Shown here: piece by piece, positions 10,541-22,136 of the stretch | How the letters are laid out: each line of letters opens with the position of its first letter | Position numbering within the stretch: position 1 is the first letter of the stretch | From: Theropithecus gelada | Lineage: Eukaryota > Chordata > Mammalia > Primates > Cercopithecidae | Assembly (NCBI RefSeq): GCF_003255815.1 | Contig: NW_020258004.1 | Location: 1-64,000, forward strand | Reading direction: 5' to 3' | Length of the DNA stretch: 64,000 nt | Position numbers and translations under genes: made by a program | The notes under the pieces: generated by a model | What the model was told of the DNA's origin: nothing | The model's input: the letters and a program-made list of their open reading frames with translations, nothing else | The model's database searches: none

Positions 10541-11696
10541 AGTCTAGGTAACTTTTATAAGTAGAAATAAAAACAGTTAAAAGGAAATACAAAAATAAAT
10601 TGGTAATAAAAAGCTGCTATTAAACCTTAATAAGACTTTTAAAATATAAATATCTCTAAAAACCAGGTCTGTTTCAGAAGTTCTAATACTAAAAAAAATC
10701 ACAACTCACAAAACTTCATGAGGTACAACGCAAGAATTAACTATTTCAAGTCTACATAGTTCCAGAGCAAAACATTTAGACATTTATTCTCACATTCCTG
10801 GTTGAATCAAGCACATTCTACCTGTCTTCTCCCATAAAATGTTTCTGTATACTTAAAGAAGATAGGGAAATACATTTGGAAATGAAGAAAATCTTTGAGG
10901 AGAAAAGGTAAGTGTCAAGACAGAAAACACGAGCTTCAACAATACAGGATTACCCTATTTAACTAACTCTATCACTAAGCGTTAGAACTGAGACTTAGAT
11001 TTTAATATAATCTTTTAACACATGTTGGCAGTATCTTATCCCTTAACCCCTAGAAAAAAAGCTATATCAAACATAAGAGCAGTCTAACAGGGGATAAGGT
11101 ACACTTTTTATTAAATCGAGAATTAAGCAAACTAATTTTTTAAGTCAAATGTAACCAAATTATAAAGAAAAAGTAAGTAAATTGGTTGTGTCAATGAGAC
11201 TCTTATTTATGCTGGCATTAACCATAATTAGGCTGGAGCAAAATATAGTGAATAATCCACCAAATACGAGATCCCAGGATTCCATTGTAATTGGTTAGTA
11301 TTTTTCTTTCCCAGCTGCTTGAAAAGAAGCTGTTTCAGTTATACCAGGTGATCTGAGACATTCATTCCTAATGAGAACCCTCTCAGAGCTACCTGAATAT
11401 AATAAAACCATAAGTAACCCATGTAGTGTTATGATGCAGAGAATACATAGTGATGGCGATGAAGGAGAGGTCTATCTTTTATAACATTTGTGTGGGAAGT
11501 AACTCAGGCATCTATACATTTTTTAACCCAATTATAACAATCACTGTATCAGCTTAGACTGCTGGCCCCACATCTGCAGCACCAACAAGTGATACCCAGC
11601 TTGATACTAAACCTATTTAGAACAATTCTTCAAATAGAACCATTCCACCATAGTTGACTTTCTAATCTCTCTGTAATTTCTCATGCATTCAGGAAG
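10541..11696. other. Unassigned stretch
   Basis: About 1.15 kb in which I recognise no gene, exon or repeat family. Confidence 0.45.
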
Positions 11697-11935
11697 GCAC
11701 GTAGCATATTGGACAGAACACAGGTTTTGGAACTAGATAGGGCAGGATTTAAACCCTAGTGCCACCCTGTGTTATCACCCCGCAACCTTAGACTAGTCAT
11801 TTAATTACTTAGAATCTGAGTTTTTGCCTCTGTTAAAGAGGGGAAAAAGTATCACAGGGGAAAAATAACACAGGGGATAATTGTGAAAATTAAGTGATGT
11901 AACAACATACAAATATTGTAACTATATCAACTCAA
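11697..11935 (+). mobile_element. MIR fossil
   Basis: The order matches MIR well: 'ggacagaacacaggttttgg', 'gcaggatttaaaccctagtg', 'gactagtcatttaattactt', 'gcctctgttaaagagggg', then 'gtgaaaattaagtgatgta'. Nearly full length. Confidence 0.75.
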
Positions 11936-11972
11936 TGTTAATGTAGCAAATTGCTATGTAATAAAAAAGTAC

Positions 11973-12016
11973 TGTATTAGTTTCTCCAGAGAAACAGAAC
12001 CAACAGGTGTGTGTGC

Positions 12017-12049
<33 letters not shown>

Positions 12050-12418
12050 CAGAGATTTAATTATAAAGGATTGGCTTACACAATTATAAAGACTGAAAAG
12101 GCCCAGAATTTGCAGTCAACAAGCTGAAAACCCAGGAGATACCCAATGGTTTAAGTTCTTGTTCAAGACCTGGTTGGTGGGTGAGTTTGGGGGTTCCTAT
12201 TTTACTCATAGGAGGGTCAGCTTTTTTGTTCTGTTCAGGCCTTCAACTGATTGGGTGAGGGTCACCCACATTAGGGAGGAAAATCTGCTTTACTCAGTTT
12301 CCTGAATCAAATGTTAATCTCATTCAAAAGCACCCTCACAGACAAACCCAGAATGTTTGACCAACTATCGGGGCACCCTGTGGCCGAGTCAAGCTGACAC
12401 ATAAAATTAACCATCACA
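11973..12418 (-). mobile_element. MaLR-like LTR, complete
   Basis: The element runs from tgtattagtttctccagaga to ...aattaaccatcaca, that is TG...CA ends when read on the minus strand. Internal landmarks are 'cttcaactgattgggtgagg', 'aaatctgctttactcag' and 'gctgacacataaaattaacc'. It is flanked by agtac (11968-11972) and actac (12419-12423), a 5-bp target duplication with one mismatch, as expected for ERVL-type elements. A compound (GT)n(AG)n tract sits at 12007-12049. The exact family name is not certain. Confidence 0.75.
12007..12049. repeat. Compound (GT)n(AG)n microsatellite
   Basis: GT units 12007-12030 with one GC step, passing directly into AG units 12031-12049. It lies inside the LTR next to its terminus. 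Confidence 0.95.
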
Positions 12419-12423
12419 ACTAC

Positions 12424-13639
12424 AAAACCTCAGTGCTTTGCAAGGAGCATTCATCCTCCTTAGACCACTGGCTAGCTGAGGCACGATCTCACACAAATTG
12501 CAGAAACACAAGACAACATGCCCATCTGCACAAGCCCATTTCAAGCACCTGCTGACATCATGTCTGCTAACATCTAGTTAGCTAAAGCAAGCCACATGGC
12601 ACTCTCAACATTAATAAAGCATGGAAATATACCCACCTATAGTAGGAGAAACCAAAAAGCCATAGAACAAAGGGCTTGGATACAGAAAATGGCAAAAATT
12701 AGGAACAGTAATGCAATTCACTATGGTAATCAGTGGCTGACACAGGTTAGATATTCAAAAAATTTTATTTATGTGCTTTCCCATTCCCCTACCCCAGTTC
12801 CACTTGCCATTTTTCAAGGATTTTTCCATTTTTCTTTACTGTATTCCACACGGAATATAGATATAATATTTTTAAGATTTCAGATAATGCTTTAAATAAG
12901 AAAATGCTCTTTCACTCTGTCAAAGGTTTTATGTACCAGGCAAGCTGCTATTTTAATTGATCCACCATATCTGTTAGTTCATTTACTTAAGAGTTTTACA
13001 ATCAATTAGACACATACAATGTGTTTAAGAAATTTACATTATGTTCTTCCTTGTGCCCTACTTCACATCTGCCTACATCAAATTTCACCTACTATTATTT
13101 TTCTCAATTGGCTATGTTTGTTTCACAATTATCTAGTCAATTTATTATGTTCCAGGGGTCTTTAAAGAGCCTGTCTCATCTTTGTCCTGACTAAATAAGT
13201 TATCATTGAATACGTTAACTGACATGCCATTCAGCCCTGCTTGTCAGAGAGTTCTTTGAAAGTATGAACATTTCAAGTCCCAAATGAAGAAGGTGAAGAT
13301 GTTGTACAATCAATTTAGTTTCATGCTGTGACTTACCTTCTCTTCCTTGCTTTACCAATCTTTCAATGCATTCTTAGATCTATAATAGAATGTTACATCT
13401 TACCACAATGGCGCCAGTCACTTTGGATACTTCTTTATGGAACAAATATATGAAGATCTTATCATGACAGCAACAGTGACAGTTAATATCTTGAGGCAAT
13501 GTGAAAGTCAGTCATAGAGAACTGAAAGATTCCCATGGTATTTTAATCCTTAGAAGCCATTGTTTAACATTAGGATATGGTTTTAACTCTTAAGATGTCT
13601 TATTTCAAGAGAAGAACACTAATAATTTGCCCTTTCTAG
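12424..13639. other. Unassigned stretch
   Basis: No gene recognised. 12430-12770 has the look of an old interspersed repeat (moderately GC-rich, relic short frames) but I cannot name it. 12770-13639 shows nothing. Confidence 0.4.
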
Positions 13640-13745
13640 GCAACACCACTACTTTATAGATTAAAAAAAGCTGAGATTAAATGAATTTAAAGAACTTGAC
13701 CAGCATTACCAGGAACCAAAAAATAGAACAAAGGTATGAACCTTC
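13640..13745 (-). mobile_element. Possible MIR fragment
   Basis: Reverse-complemented MIR landmarks are faint: 'ctttatagattaaaaaaagctgag', 'aagaacttgaccagcatta'. Weak. Confidence 0.35.
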
Positions 13746-14539
13746 TAATGGTTGATTACAAAATGCATCCCATAGCAATATTCAAAAATAAGTATCACAT
13801 TTCAAAAATGAATTAAAGCAATAGGACAAAATACTACTTTTTTCAAACTATACTTTCTTTTCTTAAATTAAAAAAAAAAACATAGCCTAAGATGAGGGTT
13901 TTTCCCTCTCATTTTGAGAATCAATCCTTTGTAACATTAAAATCAGTTGAAGAAAAATAGTTTCTCCATACAGGTGTTCAAAATCAGTAGCCTAATCTGT
14001 TTCTCTCACTATATAGTCATCGAATGTTTTTGATTACACATCCCTATTAGTAAAAATTTTTGCATATGCATCTCTAATGTAAGTATATTGATTTATAAAT
14101 CATTTACATAAACTACTTTAATCTGTATGCTAAATTTCTCATAAAGCTAATGTTCTTTTCATTTATTAGGAAACAAACAATATCAGAAGTTTTCATATCT
14201 TTTCCCCCACCTCAGTGTGGGGAGAAGGGTAGTTAGTGCTAAATTATAAGCTCCTTGAAGTACTCAACAATGTCTTATTTGACTCTTGAAGACCTAGCAC
14301 AAACTTGGAACTGCTAGAAATGTAAATGAGGCTTATTAGACAGATCATGAATGAATAATAGAACTGACTGTTTTAGAAAAAATCAGAGTCAAGCTTTTGT
14401 TGTATTTCTTTAACTCCAGAATAATATCCTTTTCCAGGGACACAAGATAATTTATACTCCAGACCCAAATAACATGAATTTTCCCATTAAAAGAATCTAC
14501 TTTCATGCCGCAATACTCAAATCCCAGCTCTAAGATGGA
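13746..14539. other. Unassigned stretch
   Basis: AT-rich sequence with no recognised gene or family. Confidence 0.45.
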
Positions 14540-14690
14540 ATCATTCATAGGAAAGAGCACTGAAGTCAGACCTCCTGATTTGAATCAGCGCTGTCACTGG
14601 CCAACTTCATGCCCTTGTGCAAGTTACTGCAGCTCTTTCAGCACCTTTCTTATCATCTGTTAGAGAAGGTTTGGATAAATCATTATGAAT
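14540..14690 (+). mobile_element. MIR fossil
   Basis: Clear MIR core: 'gagcactgaagtcagacctcc', 'tgatttgaatcagcgctgtcact', 'cttgtgcaagttactgcagc', 'cttatcatctgttagag'. Confidence 0.75.
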
Positions 14691-15998
14691 ATCCCTCAAA
14701 CTATTCCAATCTAAATAAAAGAATGCTTGTGATTTTTTTCTTCAAACATTCATATTTTATATATTCTAAGCCTTATATAAACATCTTGAAAAAAATAATT
14801 ACTGAGCCAGTCCAATATACTGAGGAAAAAAATTATAAACTATTCTTTCTACTTCATGTACCTAAGTAAATAATCAAATGATGTCCAGAGGTGAGTAAGG
14901 ATTCAGCTTGGTTTGATATTCTACTGGATCCAGGCATAGTAATCTTTGTAAGGTATGCCATCCTTTAGTTCCTCCCACATCAACCCAAGCTTATACATTC
15001 CAAACTCTGTGCCCCTAGGAAGCCTGCCCTTTTGGTAGAACCTAAGGAGGGATAAAGGCAAGTAAATTAAGGCCAATATGTGATGCAATAAGGACTACAG
15101 TCATACAGTTACTTGCACTAGTCTGTTACTTTCTGTTCAGGAAATGGATGCAACTTGATTAACTTTGTAGAAATGCCATTGGAGGAAAAGACAAAGAAAG
15201 AGGGTGAGGGTCAGGGGTTGAGAGATTTTCTTAGAATAGCTGACAATTTTCATTTTAGAAAAATTAGCATTTCTTTATATAATTATATATATCACATATA
15301 AATCATTCTGCCAGGCATATATTGTATCTAAAAATTTTCTCGTGGGATATTATTAAATTTTGATATTTCAAAGACTACACTAATGTGAATGATTGAAATA
15401 AGTTATGCTATATAAATGAAAAATTCAGCCATCAAACAGCAATTTTCCATCAGAGATCTGCCTTTTATCTCTTGAGTTAGATCTATTTGTCTTTCTGGAA
15501 ATAGGCATTCTTATCAGCTATTGAAGCAGTCACAATATAAAAGAGAAAGCTTAAATACTCTAAAGTTTCATGAAGCAAGCTTCTGATCTCCCTGTATTTC
15601 TTGCTTTGAGGAACGTAAAGTCACGTACAGAATATAGACAAAATCAAAAAGGGTAAATTTTAATGTGCATTCAGCAGGACTGAAATAGAACTCTTAATTT
15701 TCCCCTCCTTGAAATGGTTTCCTTAAGGAAATTCCACAATCAAATGTTCTATGTGAGAAGTGCTGCTGTCTGGACAACCTCCTGGGTAATAAAGTGGATT
15801 AGGAAAAGTTTCTCCTGGTTTAAATGTTGCATCATTCACAGAAACAGTTCTTTTGCTTTTTTTTTGTTTTATTTGTTTGTTTTTTCTCATTCTAATAAAG
15901 TGCTTCCCCTCACAGACATGGGACCTAGAGCAAGGAGTCCCCAAATCCAAGATTTGAACAAATGCTGTCAGTATGTCACTTGAATTTAGATAGAATAG
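14691..15998. other. Unassigned stretch
   Basis: About 1.3 kb without a recognised gene or repeat. Two opposed short open frames near 15.72-15.98 kb overlap each other and look like chance. Confidence 0.45.
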
Positions 15999-16396
15999 TG
16001 TCTTAGTCTGTTTTCTGTTGTTTATAACTGGATAATTTATAAAGAAAAATATGTATTTCTTACAGTTCTAGAAGCTGGGAAGTCCAAGGTCAAGGGGCCA
16101 CATGTGGTGAGGACCTTCTTGCTGTGAGGACTCTGCAGAGTCCTGAGGTGGCACAGGGCATCGCATGGCAAGGGGGCTGAGTGTGTTAGCTCAAGTCTCT
16201 CTTCCTTTTCTTATAAAGCCACCAGTCCCATTCCAATGATATTGCATTAATCCATTAACCCATGAATGTATTAATCCATTCCAATCCAGAGTCCTCATGA
16301 CCCAACCACCTCTTAAAGACCCTACCTCTCAATACTGTTACATGGGGATTATGTTTCCACATGAGGTTTGGAGAGGGAAAACATTCAAACCATAGG
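15999..16396 (-). mobile_element. MST-type LTR (ERVL-MaLR)
   Basis: Read on the minus strand it starts ctatggtttgaatgtttt and ends ...caacagaaaacagactaagaca, the MST LTR ends. Between are 'acagttctagaagctgggaag', 'gcagagtcctgaggtgg' and 'cttataaagccaccagtccc' on the plus strand. It is full LTR length (about 398 bp). A 5-bp near-match, aatag (15994-15998) and gatag (16397-16401), may be the target duplication. The minus-strand open frame at 16255-16563 lies largely in this LTR and is chance. Confidence 0.9.
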
Positions 16397-16401
16397 AGAT
16401 A

Positions 16402-16515
16402 GTTATTATCTTTTTTTAAAAAGCTGAGGAAATTGAGGCCTAGAAAATTTAAATGACTTACAAAACCAGACAGCTGGCAAATGGCAGAGTTCCATTTATA
16501 CCAAAGCTGACTATA
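16402..16515 (-). mobile_element. MIR fragment
   Basis: The plus strand reads 'aagctgaggaaattgaggcctag', 'aaatgacttacaaaaccaga', 'cagctggcaaatggcagag', the reverse complement of the MIR 3' core. Confidence 0.65.
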
Positions 16516-16632
16516 CCATGTTAATACATGAACAAACTGCTGATGTTCCAGTGTGGTTTTCACCTCAGCAATGGTGGAATAAGATATAAATTCTTCCAGG
16601 TACTCTTGCTATCTTATACAAGAGTAACTCCT

Positions 16633-16933
16633 GGCCGGGCACGGGGGCTCACACCTGTAATCCCAACACTTTGGGAGGCTGAGGTGGGCGGATCACGAGG
16701 TCAGGAGATCGAGACCATCCTGGCTAACATGGCAAAACCCCGTCTCTACTAAAAAGTACAAAAAATTAGCCGGGCATGGTGGCGGGTGCCTGTAGTCCCA
16801 GCTACTCGGGAGGCTGAGGCAGGAGAATGGCGTGAACCCAGGAGGCGGAGCTTTCAATGAACCGAGATCGTGCCACTGCACTCCAGCCTGGGTGACAAAA
16901 CAAGACTCCGTCTCAAAAAAAAAAACAAAAAAT
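16633..16933 (+). mobile_element. AluY-like element
   Basis: Full-length dimeric Alu from ggccgggcacgggggctcac to a short A-tail ending in aaaaacaaaaaat. AluY-type bases are seen in 'ggagaatggcgtgaaccc' and 'aggcggagctt'. Flanks carry a 12-bp target duplication with one mismatch: agagtaactcct (16621-16632) and agggtaactcct (16934-16945). Confidence 0.97.
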
Positions 16934-16945
16934 AGGGTAACTCCT

Positions 16946-18399
16946 ACTATTAACTTGACTTTATATCGTGAGCATTTTTTAATATTTAAAATTGAATACA
17001 ACGTTTTCTCTAAAAACTAATCTCACAAAGCCACAGTTCTTTAACTAATCATGTACATTCATGAAGTCAAAAACCAGGAAAAGTGAGGTACCCAGATTTA
17101 TAAATAAACCTACTATAGTAATAGCATTCTTCTTACAATTTTATGTTTTCATGTCTTTGAGCTCATTCCTTACAACATCTTTCTATAAAATCTAATTGCC
17201 ACACTTCATGCTTAGTCATAGGCTCCAAAGACTGTCATTTCTAAACTAGTTCATCCAAAGAAGCTACAACAGGAAGGAAAGATTAATGTCATTCATTGTC
17301 TTAGCTAAGGCAATGGTTTTTCCTAAATAAAAACAAAATTGAAGTGAGGACAGAAGGTGTATGTTCTAGTAAGAATAATTCTAACCTGCACCTACAGTCT
17401 AGTGACTTTTCACTAAGAAATGGCTCTTTCCATTCTGATATTAATGCCTGCTAACTCCTTTCTCCTCACTTTCCTCATAGAAAATTGGGACAGATTTTAG
17501 AATCATAATCAAGTGAATTTCTCCATCATCCCCATGGCATACAATGCATACACATGAATGTGCACACACATGTCCATTTATTTATTTACTTATTTATGTG
17601 TTAGAAAAGCTACAAGACTATGTCTTTTCTTACTAAATCCAGATGGTTATGCAAGCTCAGGCATGAAGAATTTGTGTAATTGTCTCTGGAATTTTACAAG
17701 CTTTGAATTTCTCACAATTTTCTTTCCTTAAAAACTAGTGAGTAAAGTGACACTTAAGAATTATGCAGAAAAATATACCGGACTTTAAACATAAATAGAC
17801 TGGTAATTAGACTCAAAATGTGATAATGAAATTAGCCTCATGAGGTTTCACACACACTGATCTCATTCAACATGTCCTTACCCAACTCAAGCATACATTT
17901 TCATGGCATTCGGAGAATGACGCCACATTTTATGAAGTAAGCTATTGATCTTAATCATCACCAAATTTTAAGAAGAGGCTGGTGCAAACACAGGAGAACC
18001 AATGATCATGAGGAAGCAGTTTCTCCCCTTAAAAGCTAACCAATCTAAGAGAGAAACTGGGCACAAACACAAGACATATAGCCGTACAATGTGCTTGTGA
18101 CAAATTCTAAGATAAAACTTCGTAAGTCAAATTACATTCTTTCGTTTCCTTTTTATTGTAATTCTGCATTTACCGGTGCAAACAAATTGGACTTGTTTGA
18201 GCAACCACAGCAGCAAATTTCAGCCATGACTTAATAAGCGTGAGTAGAGGCCAAGTGCAAATATAAAATCCACCTGGAAATTGCTTTTGGGTATTATAGG
18301 CCAGTATCAGAGCTCAGTGTACAATAATATATTAACAGGACTTTTATGTCCAGTTTCCTTGCTCAGAATGCTAATTGCTATATTTCTGCTAGCATGTAA
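16946..18399. other. Unassigned stretch
   Basis: About 1.45 kb with no recognised gene or repeat apart from a short tttattta run near 17576-17600. Confidence 0.45.
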
Positions 18400-18560
18400 C
18401 GCAACTACCAGCTGTCACATAAGTTGTTTTATTTGGTTTTCACAATCCAGAGAGATGTATTGCACATTTCGAAGTGAGGATGCTGAAGCCCAGGGTACCT
18501 TAGCTGACCTGCCCAATGTCACACCACAACTTGGCAGTAAACACAGGACATGATTTTGAG
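18400..18560 (-). mobile_element. MIR fossil
   Basis: Reverse-complemented MIR landmarks: 'ggttttcacaatccagaga', 'gaagtgaggatgctgaagcc', 'gacctgcccaatgtcacacc', 'acttggcagtaaacacagg'. Confidence 0.65.
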
Positions 18561-19099
18561 TTCTTTCTCCTTATCCACACTGATCTGCTTGTCATAAAGT
18601 CAAGATAAGCAATGCAATCCTTGAGTGAGTAAGTTTGCTTTGTGCAGTTTTTCAGTCAATCTGCACCTGAGCCAGGAAGCTGTCTCATAAATGTGTTTTG
18701 TGTGCCACAAGCCTATCAGTGAAAGATTGTGGGTGAATCAGTAAAAACAACTCAAAATGAATGTTCTACCAATTCTGGTCCAGGAGCTATCTACCTATCT
18801 TCTTCCATGAAAAATATTCTTATAAATTGTATTACAGACAGCCAACTTAAAAACTGGCATTCTTTGGTGCTAGCTCTATCCCCAGAGCCATGATATACGA
18901 ACTTTACAAATCTGTTGCCATGGTTCCATGCATTCCCACAATAAGTTCCAATTTGCATGGGTCTTTTCCTTATAGACTGTAAACAGCAGACACAGAAGCA
19001 GGATAGTTGTTGCAGAGGAGGGAAATAAATGCAATAGAACAGTCTTTAGAGTTGAGCTTTCATGCTGGTGACTCTCAAAGCACCAGAGTGGTCATGGTC
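18561..19099. other. Unassigned stretch
   Basis: No recognised gene or family. Confidence 0.45.
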
Positions 19100-19160
19100 C
19101 TAGGGTGTTGCAGGAAGTCAGGGACCCCGAATGGAGGGACCGACTGGAGCCGTGGCAGAG

Positions 19161-19331
19161 GAACATAAATTGTGAAGATTTCATAGATATTTATCAGTTC
19201 CCAAAATTACAACTTTTATAATTTCTTATGCCTGTCTTTACTGCAATCTCTGAACATAAATTGTGAAGATTTCATGGATATTTATCAGTTAACAAATAAT
19301 ACTCTTACAATCTCTTATGCCTGTCTTTAAT
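19161..19331 (+). repeat. Imperfect internal duplication in the LTR U3
   Basis: gaacataaattgtgaagatt begins at 19161 and again at 19252. Each is followed by ttcatrgatatttatcagtt and later by cttatgcctgtctttа-type sequence. The unit is about 91 bp with several differences. Similar duplication is common in this LTR group. Confidence 0.8.
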
Positions 19332-19656
19332 CTCTTAATCCTGTTATCTTCATAAACTGAGAATGTACATCACCTTAGGACCACTATTGTACATATTGAT
19401 TGTAAAACGTGTGTTTGAAAAATATGAAATCAGTGCATCTTGAAAAAGAACAGAATAACAGCGATTTTAGGGAACAAGGGAAGACAACCAAAGGTCTGAC
19501 TATCTGTGGGGTCGGGCAGAATAGAGTCATATTTTTCTTCTTGCAGAGAGCCTGTAAACGGACGTGCAAGTAGGAGAGATATCACTGAATTATTTTCCCA
19601 GAAAGGAATATTAATAATTAATACCCTGGGGAAGGAATGCATTTCTGGGGGAGGTC

Positions 19657-19662
19657 TATAAA
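19657..19662 (+). promoter_or_regulatory. TATA-like box of the LTR
   Basis: tataaa in the U3 part of the solo LTR, about 330 bp upstream of its poly(A) signal. Whether it is active cannot be seen from the sequence. Confidence 0.4.
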
Positions 19663-19988
19663 TGGCCACTCTGGGAGTGTCTATCTTACACAGTTGAGAT
19701 AAGGACTGAAATACGCCCTCCCTGGTCTCCTGCAGTACCCTCAGGCTTACTAGGGTGGGGAAAAGATCCCACCCTGGTAAATTTGAGGTCAGACGGGTTT
19801 TCTCCTCTTGAACCCTGTTTTCTGCTGGTGAAGATGTTTATCAAGACAATACGTGCACAGCCAAACATAGACCCTCATCAGTAATTCTAATTTTTCCCTT
19901 TGCCTTGTAATATTTATTGCCCTTTAAAACATGTGATCTTTTTTACCTACTCCCTGTTCATACACCCCCTTCCTCTTTTAAAGTCCTT

Positions 19989-19994
19989 AATAAA
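19989..19994 (+). terminator. LTR poly(A) signal
   Basis: aataaa within ccttaataaaaacctgctgg, the usual place for the R-region polyadenylation signal in this LTR type. Confidence 0.65.
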
Positions 19995-20194
19995 AACCTG
20001 CTGGTTCTGCAGCTCAGATGGACATCACAGATCTACTGATATGTGATGTCACCCCCAGAGGCCCAGCTGTAAAATTCCTCTCTTTGTACTCTTTCTCTTT
20101 ATTTCTCAGACCAGCCAACACTTAGGGAAAATAGAAAGAACCTACAATGAAATGTTGGGGGCTGGTTCCCCCAATATCTAGGGAGACATCAGAA

Positions 20195-20705
20195 CCATCT
20201 GGGATGGTAGATTATGTCCCAAAATTGCAGCAACAAGCCCTGGCATCCCCATGTCCTTTCAGAAATGTGACTGCAACCTCCTTTCATCTAGAGGTTGACA
20301 TACTTCCACTCTATTAGAAGCTGGGTTGGCTCTGTGCCTTACTTTAACTTTGGTGCTATTTGAGTTTTGGACCTAGATCTTAAGAGTTTTAAAGCTTCCA
20401 TTTGTGTCCCCTTGGAAGCCAGAGATCATGTAGAGAATCTGGGACTAAACTACTGAATGATGAATGACCATCATTCTGGGACCGAGAATGTTCCCAGCCT
20501 TCTAGACATAGCCATCAAAGACCCAACATGTGGCCATAGTTGGGGCTATCTTGAACCTTCCTCCTCAGCCCAGCTGCTAGATGACTGCAACTTTCCTGAG
20601 TTAGCCAGAGAAGACCAGCAAAAGAACCCCTGTGCCAACCCAAAGAATCATGAGAAAATAAATGGTCATTGTTTTAAACCATTGTTTGGGTAGTTCATTA
20701 CACAG
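20195..20705 (+). mobile_element. MLT1-type LTR (ERVL-MaLR), diverged
   Basis: Landmarks run in MLT1 order: 'ctgggttggctctgtgcc', 'gacctagatcttaagag', 'cccttggaagccagagatcatg', 'gactgcaactttcctgag', 'atgagaaaataaatggtcatt', then 'gttttaaaccattgtttggg' and 'agttcattacacag'. It lies 17 bp to the right of the solo LTR's target duplication. The 78-codon frame at 20457-20693 lies inside it and is not a gene. Confidence 0.75.
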
Positions 20706-21034
20706 AAAAAAGATACCTAAAATACCTGAGAGCTTTTCTGAAATACCCATACACCTCTAATTTCTTCCCTTGGACTCTGACACCCTGCCTGTCTTCCCAA
20801 GGACCTCGGATTTATCAGGTATGAACCCATAAGATGACTTTTTCCTGCCCTCCAGTTGTTCAAATGAAGACAATTAATCATAGTACCAGCCAGCTTGTGG
20901 TAAGTACCATAATGAAGGAGCATGAAAATGTTGTACTTTATCAGAAAAGCACTCCATGCTTGGTGTCAGAAGAAAATGAGAATTATTTATTTAAAGAACT
21001 GTTAAAGGTAATTTTTATTCAAAAACAACAACAA
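20706..21034. other. Unassigned stretch
   Basis: No recognised gene; possibly the diverged upstream part of the following L1M. Confidence 0.4.
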
Positions 21035-21910
21035 CAAAAATTTAAAAATGGACAAATGACTTCAATAGAAATATTTCCAAAATTCTGGAGAAATTTTTTA
21101 TTGGCCAGTAAGCACAAGAAAGATTTAACATCACGGATCACTAAGGAAATACAAATCAAAACCATAATGAAATACTGCCTGACATCCATTGAAATGATTA
21201 CTATAAAAAATAGATAATACTAAGTAGTATTGGCAAGGATGTTAAAAAAATTGTAACCCTTGTGCAATGTTGTTGGGAATGTAAAATGGGGCAGCCTCTG
21301 TAGAAGGGTATAGTGGTTTCTCAAAAATTACACATAAAATAGTGATGCGATGCATCAATTTCACCTCTGGGTATATACCCAAAGTAACCGAAATCAAGGA
21401 CTTTAAAAAGTAACCAGTGTCCATAGCAGCATTATTCCCAATAGCCAAAAGGTAAAAACAATGCAAATATTTGTCAATAGGTGAATAGATAAAATATGAA
21501 GATATATACAATGCAATACTATTCAGCCTTAAAAAAAAAAGGAAATGCTGACACATGCTACCATATAGATGAACCTTGAAGAAATTATCCTAAGTGAAAC
21601 AAGCTGGAAACAAAAGGACAAATATTGTACCATTCCACTTATGCAAGGTACCTAAAACAGTTAAATTTATAGAGACAGAAACAGAGTGATGGTTACAAAG
21701 CGGCTTGGTGGAAGGGGGAATGGGATGTTATTGTTTAATAGGTGCAGAGTTTCAGTTTGGGAAAGTGAAAGTGTTCTGGAGATGGATAGCAGTAATGATT
21801 ACACAACGATGTGAGTTGAGTGTACTTAATGCCAATGAACTATACTTTTTACACGGTTAAAATATTAAATATGTTATGTATATTTTACTACAATAGAAAA
21901 TTAACTTTAA
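21035..21910 (+). mobile_element. L1M 3' end (ORF2 C-terminus and 3' UTR)
   Basis: ORF2 C-terminal blocks appear in order: 'aaaaatggacaaatgac', 'aaggaaatacaaatcaaaacc', 'ggcaaggatgttaaaaaaa', 'gggtatatacccaaagtaac', 'ccatagcagcattattccc', 'gtcaataggtgaatagata'. Then the L1M 3' UTR: 'gatggttacaaagcgg', 'gagttgagtgtacttaatgcc', 'cacggttaaaatattaaat', 'tattttactacaatag'. The A-rich end at about 21900-21910 is interrupted by the MER5-type insertion. No intact frame. Confidence 0.85.
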
Positions 21911-21911
21911 A

Positions 21912-22136
21912 AATGATTCTCAACCTGGTTGCACATTCCAATAATCTGGGCGAAGCTTTAAAAATCCCAGTGTCCACCCACGGCATATGATCACTGTGTG
22001 GGCATTCATGAAAGTTGAATCAGTCTGCCCACTCCAGACCAAGTACATCAAAATTCTCAGGGATGGGGCACAGCCATCAGGATTTTCTAAAAATTTTCCA
22101 GGTAATTAAAATGTGCAGCCAGTGTTAAGAGTCACT
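21912..22136 (+). mobile_element. MER5-type nonautonomous hAT-Charlie transposon
   Basis: It starts aatgattctcaacctggttgcac and ends ...gcagccagtgttaagagtcact; these ends are near-inverted copies (ttctcaacctggttgcacatt against aatgtgcagccagtgttaaga). It is flanked by a perfect 8-bp target duplication, actttaaa, at 21904-21911 and 22137-22144, as hAT transposons make. It carries about 40 bp of extra sequence near 21975-22020 relative to the usual family layout. Confidence 0.85.

Larger units (their letters stand above)
19106..20177 (+). mobile_element. Solo LTR of a HERV-K (HML)-related endogenous retrovirus
   Basis: A single complete LTR of about 1072 bp, opening tgttgcaggaagtcaggga and closing with ...ggctggttcccccaatat. 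It is bounded by a perfect 6-bp target duplication and has no gag, pol, env or second LTR, so recombination between two LTRs probably removed the provirus. Visible signals are a TATA-like tataaa at 19657-19662 and a poly(A) signal aataaa at 19989-19994, followed by GT/T-rich sequence and an agaacctac block near the 3' end. A roughly 91-bp repeated unit lies in U3. The sequence resembles the MER9/MER11/LTR14 group of HML LTRs; I am sure of the type, less of the subfamily. Minus-strand open frames at 19384-19868 are chance. Confidence 0.88.
19100..20183. repeat. Target-site duplication pair of the solo LTR
   Basis: ctaggg at 19100-19105 is repeated exactly at 20178-20183, on either side of the LTR. 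Six bases is the usual duplication length for HERV-K (betaretrovirus-like) integrations. Confidence 0.85.

Noticed and set aside
16255..16563. 102-codon minus-strand frame
   Set aside because: It lies across the MST LTR and an adjoining MIR, so it is repeat-derived.
19384..19868. Minus-strand open frames of 60-79 codons in the solo LTR
   Set aside because: They run antisense within an LTR with no relation to retroviral genes and no conserved motif.
20457..20693. 78-codon plus-strand frame
   Set aside because: It is inside the diverged MLT1-type LTR.
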